Below are positions 1 through 10,347 of a stretch of DNA of 64,000 nt, in pieces. Numbering within the stretch: position 1 is the stretch's first letter; the number at the start of each line of letters is the position of its first letter. A program made the position numbers and the translations under genes. The notes under the pieces were generated by a model. It was not told the DNA's origin. It made no database searches and worked only from the letters and a program-made list of their open reading frames with translations. Where the stretch lies: positions 21,793,705-21,857,704 of the forward strand of contig OW203769.1 in NCBI GenBank assembly GCA_934045905.1, in the 5' to 3' direction. Origin of the DNA: Leuctra nigra. Taxonomy: Eukaryota > Arthropoda > Insecta > Plecoptera > Leuctridae.

Positions 1-86
1 ATAAAAGAAGGAAATAAATGCCTACCAGTAGGTAGGTACCTAAATACCCTGGTAAAACGAAATATATTTTATCATTCTTCATCTTT

Positions 87-822
87 TCATCCTAGTGTCA
101 CACATTGATAGTGTAATAATGCATCAAGTACGTACATTTGACTAAACTGCTTTGCCTTCTCCGCTTTGAGCCGCTCACGTAGATTCTCCGCTTGGACTCG
201 AAGGTTCGACAAATCGTTCCGAGTCGTCCCGACTTTCTCCTCCATTTCCTCTGCGTGGAAGTTCTGGCTGTCGAGCATCGCTATGACAACACGACAATGA
301 ATAATCATTACGATAATTCCTACAAGTTTCGAACGATGTTCAATTAACTCACCAGTCATTTTTCGTTGGTTTTCAAGAGCATTTTGCAGGTTTGTTTGCT
401 GAGATGTCAACTCGGTTTCGAGTTGCAAGCGTTTCTCTTGCATAGCATTCAAACTCAGATGCTGAAAATAATTGAGAGAGTACCTAGGTAAAAGAGAATT
501 TGTAACGGTAGGCTGGTAGGTAGGTAGGAAGGATGGAAAATGTAATCGTGGATTAATACTAGGTACCTATACATAATACAGTTGAATTTGGATTAGTCAC
601 ATTATTCATCAGGTCTCGGGTTATTGAAAGGGTTCAAAACCAAAGCCATTGGCTATGGCCCGATCGCTTCAACTAAATTCAAACAAACACATCTAGGTAG
701 TTCACCCACTTGCACTTCCCTAACATACATACCAATTGATGAGCTGAACCTTGGAGGTCCTTTCCAATATTACACGTTTCTAGACCATCTGTCAATGATG
801 ATACATCTTCAAAGCTTGACAT
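87..822 (-). CDS. Small coiled-coil protein, three coding exons
   Basis: I do not recognise this gene. Coding exons on the minus strand are 822-733, 461-353 and 280-87. The first begins at an ATG (822-820) just after a TTTCAG acceptor and ends at CAATTG before GTATGT. The second is bounded by a TTTTCAG acceptor and a GTGAGT donor. The third follows a 72-nt intron (352-281) that has no stop and keeps frame if retained. Phases agree (0, then 1), giving 130 residues that start MSSFEDVSSL. After a short N-terminal region the protein is an almost continuous heptad-like coiled coil rich in Gln, Glu, Leu and Lys. There is no signal peptide or membrane segment. Size and layout loosely recall kinetochore Spc24-type or other small coiled-coil scaffold subunits, but this is a guess. 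A possible GTACGT donor at 133-128 means the true C-terminus could lie beyond the left edge. Confidence 0.6.
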
Positions 823-1017
823 TTTTTACCCTGAAATAATGTTTTAGTTAGAGGCAACATTGCTGAGACAGCATGGAGTAACCTAACCTAGGCTAGGCAA
901 GTGACAGTGACAGTTCAATACTTCCAATAACGTTTTTAATTAACCTCATAAACACTAGGTAGATATTTTGATTATTTTTCAATACAATGAACTGATCGAC
1001 ATTATTGAATAACCTAG

Positions 1018-1130
1018 ACTTACCGTTTTGACGTTTGTGACAGTACAGTAGATTCAAAGTGGATTCACAAGATTTATTTTTGTTTTGAAATGTCGCACAG
1101 CCTTCTATAGAGTATGTATAGATTCGTTCG
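1018..1130 (-). promoter_or_regulatory. Probable noncoding first exon and promoter side of the left coiled-coil gene
   Basis: On the minus strand a good donor, GTAAGT (1023-1018), follows sequence with no suitable start codon. The next acceptor on this strand (832-831) lies eight bases before the coding ATG. This fits a 5'UTR exon upstream of the 822-820 start. The transcription start is not resolved. Confidence 0.35.
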
Positions 1131-1750
1131 TTCGATCGAGCTAGTGTCAGAAACTCTCACCAGATGGTAGAAGCGTACCCGACTGAATTTTATTCAAATT
1201 TCATTTTAAAACCTAGTTTTTTTTGGGTATGTGGTTTTATTTTGTTACTTGTTAGGTACCTCGTGAAAATAACAATAATAATATTCGTAGAATAATTCCA
1301 TTTTCCAGCCTACTTGCTCACTGGCGGAATCTTCTTATTCTGAGTTTATTCGACGAACACGTTTTTTTCTTTCGTAGTGGTTTTTATCTTATCTAGAGAA
1401 TGTCGAATGCCCTAATAAAACGTTTTTGTTTAAAGAGCGAGACAAAACATCACTTCGGAATTGCATACCTACGAATTATTTACTCTTCTGAGATAAGCCG
1501 TTTATTATAAAATACTGATAACTTTGTTATCTCGCTCTTTTAATTATAGAATCACTTTTCTTCATTTCATTATTTGTACAAAGCTCGATATGACTGTATA
1601 TATTATAAAATGCAAGTTATTCATCAATCATCATCGTCTATAAAATAACTGTATTGACTGTTATGATTAGTTAGCACAAAGAAAATTCAGACTACCTTAC
1701 TTTATATTTATTTAGTATTTATACAGTTCTGTTTAACAGTCAATAAAACT
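1131..1750. other. AT-rich spacer, nothing recognised
   Basis: AT-rich sequence between the left gene and the first hAT element. No coding exon or repeat structure was identified. It may hold the upstream promoter of the minus-strand gene. Confidence 0.4.
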
Positions 1751-2377
1751 CAGGGTTGGGTAGTAACTTAACAAAAGTAACGCGTTACCGGTAACGCGTT
1801 ACTTTTTCAGTAACTTTTATGGTAACTCAATACTTTTTAAACCAGGTAACTTAATTACGCCTAAGTTCCTTTTTCTACGGGAACTTTTTGATTTTTAAAA
1901 GTTACCAAGAAAGTTACTTTAAAACACGTTATACCTTTTCTCCTAAGAGAAAACTTGACATTGTAAACCAAACATTTTACCTGTATCTAAATTTAGCACA
2001 CATCAAATCATTTCATTTCCTGCCTACCTGAGTTCGCACGACCCTAACCAACCCTTCCCCTCCCCCTCCTTTCGTCTTAGTTTGCTCTGCATGCGAAATG
2101 AAATGGTCATCTATCCGTTCCCCCCCTCCCCCCACCCCTAGCGCATTTATAAAACACCAGTCCACATAATATCAAGTGGTTACTGCTCCCCGTTGTCAAG
2201 TTTTCCCTCAAAATTATCAATTTTTATCAGAGTAACTTTCATAGTAACTTTCATAGAAAATGTAACTTTCAGTTACCTATATTTTCTCAGTAACTTTAAC
2301 TTTAACTAGTTACTTTTTTGGAGAAAGTAACGTAACTTTCTAAAGTTACTTTATTTTTGGTAACTTACCCAACTCTG
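1751..2377. mobile_element. Nonautonomous hAT-type element, 627 bp
   Basis: The ends are inverted: CAGGGTTGGGTAGTAACTTA on the left, and CAGAGTTGGGTAAGTTACC reading inward from the right. An exact 8-bp duplication, ATAAAACT, flanks it at 1743-1750 and 2378-2385. CAG...CTG ends with 8-bp target duplications are the hAT signature. The interior repeats AGTAAC/GTTACT motifs in both orientations and has no transposase. Confidence 0.85.
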
Positions 2378-2385
2378 ATAAAACT

Positions 2386-4137
2386 AATAATCAACTGGAA
2401 ACTGCAATAAGAGGTTTCTGTGTCATTCTCCTGAGTAATTCTTTATGCTTTATTTTCAAATCATAAAACAGAATATTTCAAACGAAAAGGCTCAAGATTC
2501 TACAATCCATTTCCAGACAAAACTCAAATTTTCATTTCTTCGTTTTCAAAAGGTGGTCATTACGTAACTTGAAGGGGGCTTTTTTCGGTTTCTTAATTTG
2601 TTTCTGATTATTTTACAAATTTGCTTTCTTTGTTAAAATATTTATGATTCATATTCTCTTTCATATTTTGTGTGCATTTTCTGGCAAGTTTCTTATCTAT
2701 TCTAGGCTTCCTAAAGTTTCATGGTATTATATTGAGCTCTATAAGTTTGTATTGATCATGGGTTTTACGTCGTTGAGCGCTTTGCCAATGAGAAAAGGAG
2801 CCTAGGCTTTGCAGTCACACAAACAAATGCATGACACATTAATGCACCAGTAAGACTTATCGTGAGCTTGTCAACGAGTACTTAGTGCAGTTGCAGTCAC
2901 ATCTCTAATACCGGCCAGTGACAGCATGCATCATACATGATTAGCAATAGTATAGACACACAGCCAATATCAAAGAAATTCTGACAAGAAGAATGTAGGC
3001 AATGACATAGTACCTATTTGTACACGTTGTGCTTCCTACTCATTAAGATAAATCACAACGCATTCTCAGCAACTTTCACACAACAGATCTGTATCTTAGA
3101 GCATTTTCTAGATGATTTTGGAATCATGCAGTTTAGATTGGACTGAAATTTACAAATACAAATTTTACAATTTTACAAATCTTATATTAAATCAGTGGAG
3201 TCACAATTACAAATAAGATTTTATTGAGGCAGAATTATTATTTTTTGAGCTCACCTCGAGAATCATTGAAATTGACTTCAGGCCTTTTACCTCTGAGGTT
3301 TTATATTAAAATATAATGAATGCAATACGAAGGGCTTATCAACAAAGAGATAGTTTAGCCCCCTAGAGAGAGATAGAGAGATTTAGAGATAGTACCTCCC
3401 TAGTTTAGTGCGGTAATCCTGACGTTTATGTATTTAGTAGTGATTATATGTTTAACCTCATGTTATCTCAAAGTTCAGATGATAAATTCTAATGGCTGTC
3501 TTGCTACACCATGGATTATCCAAATTATTCGCTGCATTGTTGAACATTGTGACGTCATCATGTGTTAAGATACAGCGCTAGGCGTTGCTCTGAACTGAGG
3601 CTGTAAAACTCCTCATTATCTTAGTTCATACAACCACACTAAGAGTTGGAATGTGAATAATTCAATTGAGAAGAGGTAAAATTAAATGTGATATCGATAA
3701 ATAAATCAAATAATTACCTTCATAAAAATAAACAACATTTATGAATGATCCTTTCATCATTCCGTGACATTACTTGATGGTAATCGTAATCGTTTTTGTT
3801 TTGACGTACATTTTAAAACTACATTTATGACATTATGAATATAGAATGTAGAATCCAATTTAATTAAATTATACACATTATAACATTGATGATGCTACAG
3901 TTTCGTGTGGTACATGAAATGTGGAATTTTTATGTTTGAATTTTCAATTTGATATCTAATAATGTTGATATCACTTGTGTATGTTCAGTCTAGGATGTGT
4001 TTCCTGGATATTGGTTTGATTAGTGTCTATGTGTAATCTATTTGTCCACATTTCCCATTGACCAAGAAGCAAGATAAAAGGACGTTTAGTCACCGTCTTT
4101 TCGTTATCCAGCTCTTTGCTGTCTTCGTGCTAATGCT
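2386..4137. other. Intergenic DNA, nothing recognised
   Basis: AT-rich sequence with short GAGATA runs near 3360-3390. I see no exon with paired splice signals, no RNA gene and no transposon ends. Confidence 0.4.
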
Positions 4138-4851
4138 ATGATGCAGGGGTAAACACAAGGAATATCACCGTCTAATATCCTTCCTCTTGCATTACTGCAC
4201 CACATCCCAAACATTCATGCGATAAAAGTGATAAGCGAAATGATGCAGGGGTAAACACAAGGAATATCACCGTCTAATATCCTTCCTCTTGCATTACTGC
4301 ATCATATCCCAAACATTCATGCGATAAAAGTGATAAGCGAAATGATGCAGGGGTAAACACAAGGAATATCACCGTCTAATATCCTTCCTCTTGCATTACT
4401 GCATCATATCCCAAACATTCATGCGATAAAAGTGATAAGCGAAATGATGCAGGGGTAAACACAAGGAATATCACCGTCTAATATCCTTCCTCTTGCATTA
4501 CTGCATCATATCCCAAACATTCATGCGATAAAAGTGATAAGCGAAATGATGCAGGGGTAAACACAAGGAATATCACCGTCTAATATCCTTCCTCTTGCAT
4601 TACTGCATCATATCCCAAACATTCATGCGATAAAAGTGATAAGCGAAATGATGCAGGGGTAAACACAAGGAATATCACCGTCTAATATCCTTCCTCTTGC
4701 ATTACTGCATCATATCCCAAACATTCATGCGATAAAAGTGATAAGCGAAATGATGCAGGGGTAAACACAAGGAATATCACCGTCTAATATCCTTCCTCTT
4801 GCATTACTGCATCATATCCCAAACATTCATGCGATAAAAGTGATAAGCGAA
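4138..4851 (+). repeat. Minisatellite, seven units of 102 bp
   Basis: Seven head-to-tail units begin at 4138, 4240, 4342, 4444, 4546, 4648 and 4750. The period is exactly 102 bp and units are nearly identical. The first unit differs (CACCACATCCC instead of CATCATATCCC), which marks it as the array edge. Each unit holds ATGATGCAG and, further on, its complement CTGCATCAT, plus an inner AAGGAATAT/ATATCCTT pair, so each can form a hairpin. No long ORF runs through it. Confidence 0.95.
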
Positions 4852-5449
4852 ATGATAAAATTATAAAATCAACATAATAAAAACTGATAAAAAGTGCAAT
4901 TTTAGCGTACACTTTTGTTTTCTTGTTTTAAAAATATTATTGTGAGATTTTCAATGATATTTATATTTCAAATACTTAATACACTTTCTTGGAATGTATC
5001 AACCAAATGTGTTATGAATACAACATAAGTTTTAATAATAGCTTTATTTTAACTTTCCAAGAAAGTTCATAAAAAGTAGGTACATTGATTATTAAATTTA
5101 AATCCAATAGGATATAGGATTATAAGTTTAGTCTCTACTAAGAAATCTCGATTTCCAGAAACGAATATGAAATAAATCTTTATATTATTAATATTTGTTA
5201 TACTAGGTACTTAAAAATGATAGTTAACAATTCTAGTCCTAGGAGGAATAAGAAGAGTCCGAGCAGCAGAAGGTATCTCGCAGCTGAAAGAAATAGAATA
5301 GAAGAACATTATTTTTTTACTTGATATTTGGAAGTGTCTGACCTGACTAGAAATATTTGATATTTACAATTTCGTTTTGTCTATCTTTGTGGGATATTCT
5401 GCTCATGTTTTCGTCTTGTTCGGTCTACCAACTCCTGTGCTGAACCCTG
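4852..5449. other. AT-rich spacer, nothing recognised
   Basis: AT-rich unique-looking sequence after the minisatellite. No gene or repeat was identified. Confidence 0.4.
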
Positions 5450-5636
5450 ACCTGCACTTGACCCCTGCGTCTCGCCCATGTCCATGGTATGACGTCACAG
5501 AATGTCGTCACACATGACGCTATCAACCGCCAGGCACAGCTGATAAGCAGCTAGCTAGAAGAGGTGATCACATTTCCCCGGCAACTGCCAAGTCAGGGCG
5601 TGTGGCAGAGTTACAGTGAGATTACCACTCGCACAG
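5450..5636 (+). promoter_or_regulatory. Candidate promoter and noncoding first exon of the diverged Rho gene
   Basis: A locally GC- and CpG-richer stretch that ends CGCACAG followed by a strong donor GTAAGTCGC at 5637. The next good plus-strand acceptor with a start codon is TTTGCAG at 10340-10346, one base before the ATG of the diverged Rho gene. A 5'UTR exon with a 4.7-kb intron is therefore plausible. Inferred from splice signals only. Confidence 0.35.
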
Positions 5637-7124
5637 GTAAGTCGCATATTACAACTATACTTCAGCACAGGTTAGAATCATAAGGAGGAGCAATAATCAA
5701 TAATACTTGTTCTACAGGATGGAGGTAAAATACCGGTAGTAGCTACCATATTCAAAAATAAGGAGATACCTTATTTATCTCCTTATTTATACCTTATCTA
5801 TATAATATATAGATACCTACCTACTAGAGAACAAAAATGTTTCTCTTCGATATCAGCATATATCAGGGAAGTAGGGGTTCTCATAATTATTTTGGATTTG
5901 GAAATAAATTTGGAGCGTAAAAATGACATTTTCGTTAAAATGAAGTTATTACTAATTTGTCAAAGGAAGTGTTTATCTGAGACTCCGTAACCCTATAGGC
6001 AACAAGAGATAAGTTTCATGTAAATACATTTTTTTAGTATTAATTATATTATATTCAATTCATAACAAGACCAAAGTTGTCTTGTGACATGCAGTTCCCC
6101 AGCTTGTTCCCAGCTTGTTCCAGGTTGTTCCCAAGTTGTTCCTTGCTGCTCATATTTTCGAAAATCTATTCCCTGGACCACAATTTTTTGTACCTAAATT
6201 ATTTGTCACTATTAAAACATTGCAAATGATAAACGTTACCAGTGCAATTTGAGGACGTCTGAAACACTTAAAAAGCACTTACAGAGCAACTGGTGTTCCT
6301 GAAATAGACTTTTAAACATCTATTGAATTGATCGATTGGAAGTAATCTTGATTGATGCGGAGATAAAACTCATTACAATCGCATCGCATATGTAATTTAC
6401 TGAAGCATCAAATATCAACCTGAAGCTAAAATAATGAAACCGACAGTTATTTTCCCGTTACCGTCATATTTTGTTCCGAAGTTATGCGAGGAGATAATGT
6501 CATACCGCTCACAATTGACCTTATTCTGACCTTATCTGGTGCAAATACTGAAGTAAATCAGATAGCTTTTGCTACTGTTGATGAAGCACCGGTTTTGAAC
6601 TGACATGTTCCGATACCATGCCATCAAGTGAAATCATTTCAATTATTAGCCAATAGATACCAGATTTTCATAAAAAAATGCAGTTTCATAGGCTATAGAA
6701 ATTGAAATTGATGGACAATTGTCCAATTTGGATGAGTTGTCCCAGCTGGTCTTCCTCCCCTTCAAATGATTCACATGGTATAAAAGAACATTATTTCTGC
6801 AGCATAGTTTACTTCGTTGACTTTAATATATCAGTCACATTTATCAGCAAATACAATATGTAAATAAATCCATTCATGGATCACCGCATTGCTTTCAGTC
6901 AGATACATTTTCACAACAAATTATGTGGCACAAAAATTATGCCAAACGGTAAATAGAAGCATTTGACTCACTGAAAAAGTATACAAATATGTCCACAAAC
7001 ACAAAATACACATTTGTCTGGGTTTATCCTATGCGAGTGCGCTTAGCCCCCCGAAAATTTTACATTTCTGGATTTACGGGGTTTTAAGCATTTCTGAAGT
7101 TCTTCGCAGCGACACATGATCATT
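5637..7124 (+). other. Probable intron 1 of the diverged Rho gene
   Basis: AT-rich sequence with a short direct repeat of a CCCAGCTTGTT-like unit (about four copies, 6096-6142). Nothing else recognised. Confidence 0.35.
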
Positions 7125-8850
7125 CCCTGCTGAAAATTCTTGCCAAGATCTTGCAAGATCTTGCTAAGATCTTGTATTAACCAAGATCTTGCCAAGATCT
7201 TGCTAAGATCTTATCAAGATCTTGGATTTACCAAGATCTTGACAAGATCTTGGTAAGGTCTTTGCAAGATCTTGTATTAAACATCTTGTATTAAACAAGA
7301 TCTTGCTAAGATCTTACCAAGATCTTGGTAATATCTTGATAAGATCTTATCAAGATCTTGACAAGACCTAATCAAGATCTTGCCAAGATCTTACCAAGAT
7401 CTTGGTAAGATCTTGGTAATATCTTAATAAGATTTTATCAAGATCTTGACAAGACCTAATCAAGATCTTGCCAAGATCTTGCCAAGATCTTGCCAAGATC
7501 TTACCAAGATTTTTTCAAGATCTTGCTAAGGCCCTTAGGAAAATTTCCTATAGTATATTTTGAAGTAGGTATTCCAAAGTATTATGTAATAACGTGTAGT
7601 AAACTATAGTATGTGCTATAGTACTTGAAGTACATGCAAAAACTTACTCCATAATACCATAGATTACTGAAGTAAATTCTACAGTATCGGTGGTAAACTA
7701 AAGTATAAACTACAGTATTTTTACTACCGCTGAAATAGACTGTTTTTTACTCTGGAGTAAATATACTTGACCTACTGTAGTAATTGTTGATAAATAAATA
7801 ATAATAATAATTCTAAGTATGTACTATAGTGTTTTTACTACTTGCGATATATACTGCAGTTTTCTATAGTAAAGTTATAGGGAACGTACTTCACTGTAGT
7901 AATTCGAAGTATGTAGCTAGAGTACTTTGACTACAGACAGAATAAGTTGCTATAGTAAGTTCTATAGGTAGTATATATACTTCATTGAAAATCTATAGTA
8001 TCTCATCTGTAGTAAAGAAAAGTGTAATCTACAGTATGTTTACTATAGCCGATTTATATTGTAGTTTAGTAAATTCTGAAGTATCTTACATTGACTTTTT
8101 ACTACAGTATTTGTAGTAGTAAGGTATATAAACTACAGAATTTTTACTTCATTGACTTAGAAAATTTGCACCACATCACCTAGTAAAATAAACTATAGTA
8201 ATTATACTACAGAGCGTGAGCTGATATATTTTATGGGGAAATATCACAGATCAATTTACTTTATAAATAAATCTTAATATTTATCGTTTCTCCTATTTTA
8301 TCATGTTAATAACAATATAATGATCCACTAAATAATATAAATATGTTCACTTAAATATGAAAACTCAATATGATCACTATTAGCGCAGCTAAGTCTTGTC
8401 TGCACCGGTGGCCTACTCGGTAAGACGCTCGACTACGGACCACGAGATCGCAGGTTCAAAACACGGCGGTTCCACGGGATTTTATAATTGAAATGTGTAA
8501 TCAAACCTTGTCCAATACTTCAGAAGAGGTTTCCCGAATGCAAATGAGTATTCATAAATATAGAAAATTTTATTTTTTTATGAAATTTTAACGTTTTTTT
8601 GGCAGCAAAATGTACAAGATCTTGCTAAGATCTTGCTAAGATCTTGCCAAGATCTTGCAAGATCTGATAAGATAGCGATCTTGCAAGATGCAAGATAGAT
8701 CTTAGCAAGATCTTGCAAGACTAAGATCTTGCCAAGATCTTGCAAGATCTTGCTAAGATCTTGGCAAGATCTTGCAAGATCTTGTTTACAATATCTTGCT
8801 AAGATCTTGGCAAGATCTTAGCAAGATCTTGCTAAGATTTTTCAGCAGGG
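7125..8850. mobile_element. 1.7-kb inverted-repeat element built of AAGATCTT palindromes
   Basis: The left end reads CCCTGCTGAAAATTCTT. Read inward from the right (8850 leftward) the sequence is CCCTGCTGAAAAATCTT. The flanks on both sides carry ATT, a possible 3-bp target duplication. Inside, 7141-7545 and 8610-8840 are arrays of the self-complementary word AAGATCTT spaced about 10-11 bp. The middle (7560-8220) is packed with ACTATAGT and CTACAGTA-type palindromes. A tRNA-like stretch lies at 8407-8480. No transposase ORF is visible. A degenerate second copy of the right end lies at 18893-19003, supporting a mobile origin. Superfamily not assigned. Confidence 0.6.
8407..8480 (+). other. tRNA-like sequence with A- and B-box-like blocks
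   Basis: GGTGGCCTACTCGGTAAGAC resembles a pol III A box, and CAGGTTCAAAACACGG about 45 bp on resembles a B box with one base off consensus. No clean acceptor stem is seen, so this is a tRNA-derived SINE head or tRNA pseudogene, not a working tRNA. Confidence 0.4.
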
Positions 8851-9884
8851 ATTGCAAAACGCCGACATTTCGGTTTCTTTCCCTAAAATTTCGATGGAAG
8901 GGACAAATATATGCTTTAGGACTCGGTTTTTACGGAATATTTTATAATAGGGAAGTCTCCTTAAAATTAGATTTCAGAATAATAGTTATTTTATGAAAGT
9001 TGAGATGTTGCTGAACACAGATTTGGTATTATTTTTGTTGTGAGATGAATAGTTTTCAAGGAATTAATTTACAAAGATTATATTTCTTACAATTTTAAAA
9101 CAGGAAAATTGACAGTGACATCATAATTAGCTATATTGCCATGGCAACAAAGAAATCACCATGGTAATACATTGTTGGAGGCTTGGAAATGACATCACAA
9201 TAATTCTGATTCTCGTTGCCTGCCGTTTTTCCCGCCAAAATATCTAATGACATTTGAATTTGATTTTTATTAATGAAAATTTTAATTTTTGCTGACGATA
9301 AGTGTATTTATCATTGTTATTTATGTTGATAATTACAAATTAACTGGAATAAAATTTCACGAGACTTCCCTGAAGTAAATTTTAAAACTCTCCAAGGAGG
9401 GTAGGGTAGTGATAGGTTCAAGGAGGGCTTTGCCCCCCCCCCCCCCTCATCCACTTGTTCTACCTGGAATCATCACTGGGTTCATTTTCAATATCACGTT
9501 GCACTTGATTACGCATAATGTTGATTAGTCCAGTTCATTACAAGGTCTTCTGTTATATAACAAAGTTCTACTTGCATATACGGCAGGGTAGAGACAAATA
9601 ACAATAAGATGCTGTCCCCTCATGGAGCTTGTTTGTACCATCCAATAGGATGTTTATTTAGAATTCATGTCACGTTGTACAAGCGTACTGAAATCACCGA
9701 GCAGTCACGTCCCTGCATATCGGTGACGTAACTCGGCGAGTATTGGAATCGATTCTTGAAACCGGTGTTCAAACGTGTGCTTATCCTGATCGCAGTTTCA
9801 CGTGATTCAAGGTCATTGTATTTTGAGATTAATTTACAAGTTTGTTCTATTTTCTGTTACGATTGACTTGGACAGGTTTGCACG
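8851..9884 (+). other. Intronic or upstream DNA, nothing recognised
   Basis: AT-rich with a C run near 9437-9446. An open frame at 8772-8996 starts inside the palindromic array and has no homology I can name. No other structure seen. Confidence 0.35.
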
Positions 9885-10313
9885 CAATGGCGTATACAGG
9901 ATGAAATTTCGCGGCGGTGGGGGGGGACATTATAATCTATATTTTGTAAAATGTTAGGGGGGGGGGGGGGGGGGGTAGCGCAGCCCACGAGAAAAGTATT
10001 GGTCAAGGTCATTCGTTTTTGTGTAATTTTAAATCGCAGTGTAGCTATTTTTGGGAAATATATAATTAGAAATATTAAAAAAAATGGTCTAGGTTTAGGA
10101 ATTGGTACAATAATTGAACTTATTAGCTAATGCATGTCCTGGCGCAGTTCCAGAAAATTTATTTTAACTCAATTCCAAGATTTTGGTACGTTTTCGACGT
10201 ACTTTGTCTGTTTTTTTTTGTAAGTGTTTTGTTCAAAGTATGCTTATTTTTTGGATGTAGCACTTATTTCGGGGTGGTGGGGGGGGGGTCTCCACCCCTT
10301 GAATACGCCCTTG
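9885..10313. mobile_element. G-run MITE of the GGCGTA family, next to Rho exon 1
   Basis: The left end AATGGCGTATACAGG is matched by an inverted AAGGGCGTATTCAAGG at the right, with G runs just inside both ends, as in the hAT-like copies at 11811, 25919 and 48534. The target duplication is not clean. It ends about 33 bp before the exon 1 acceptor of the diverged Rho gene. Confidence 0.5.
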
Positions 10314-10347
10314 TTTCAAGTGTGTTGATTGTGTTTGTGTTTGCAGA

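Noticed and set aside
4138..4851. CRISPR-like array
   Set aside because: Units are contiguous 102-bp copies with no variable spacers, in a eukaryotic context.
8407..8480. Functional tRNA gene
   Set aside because: No seven-base acceptor stem or normal anticodon arm can be drawn.
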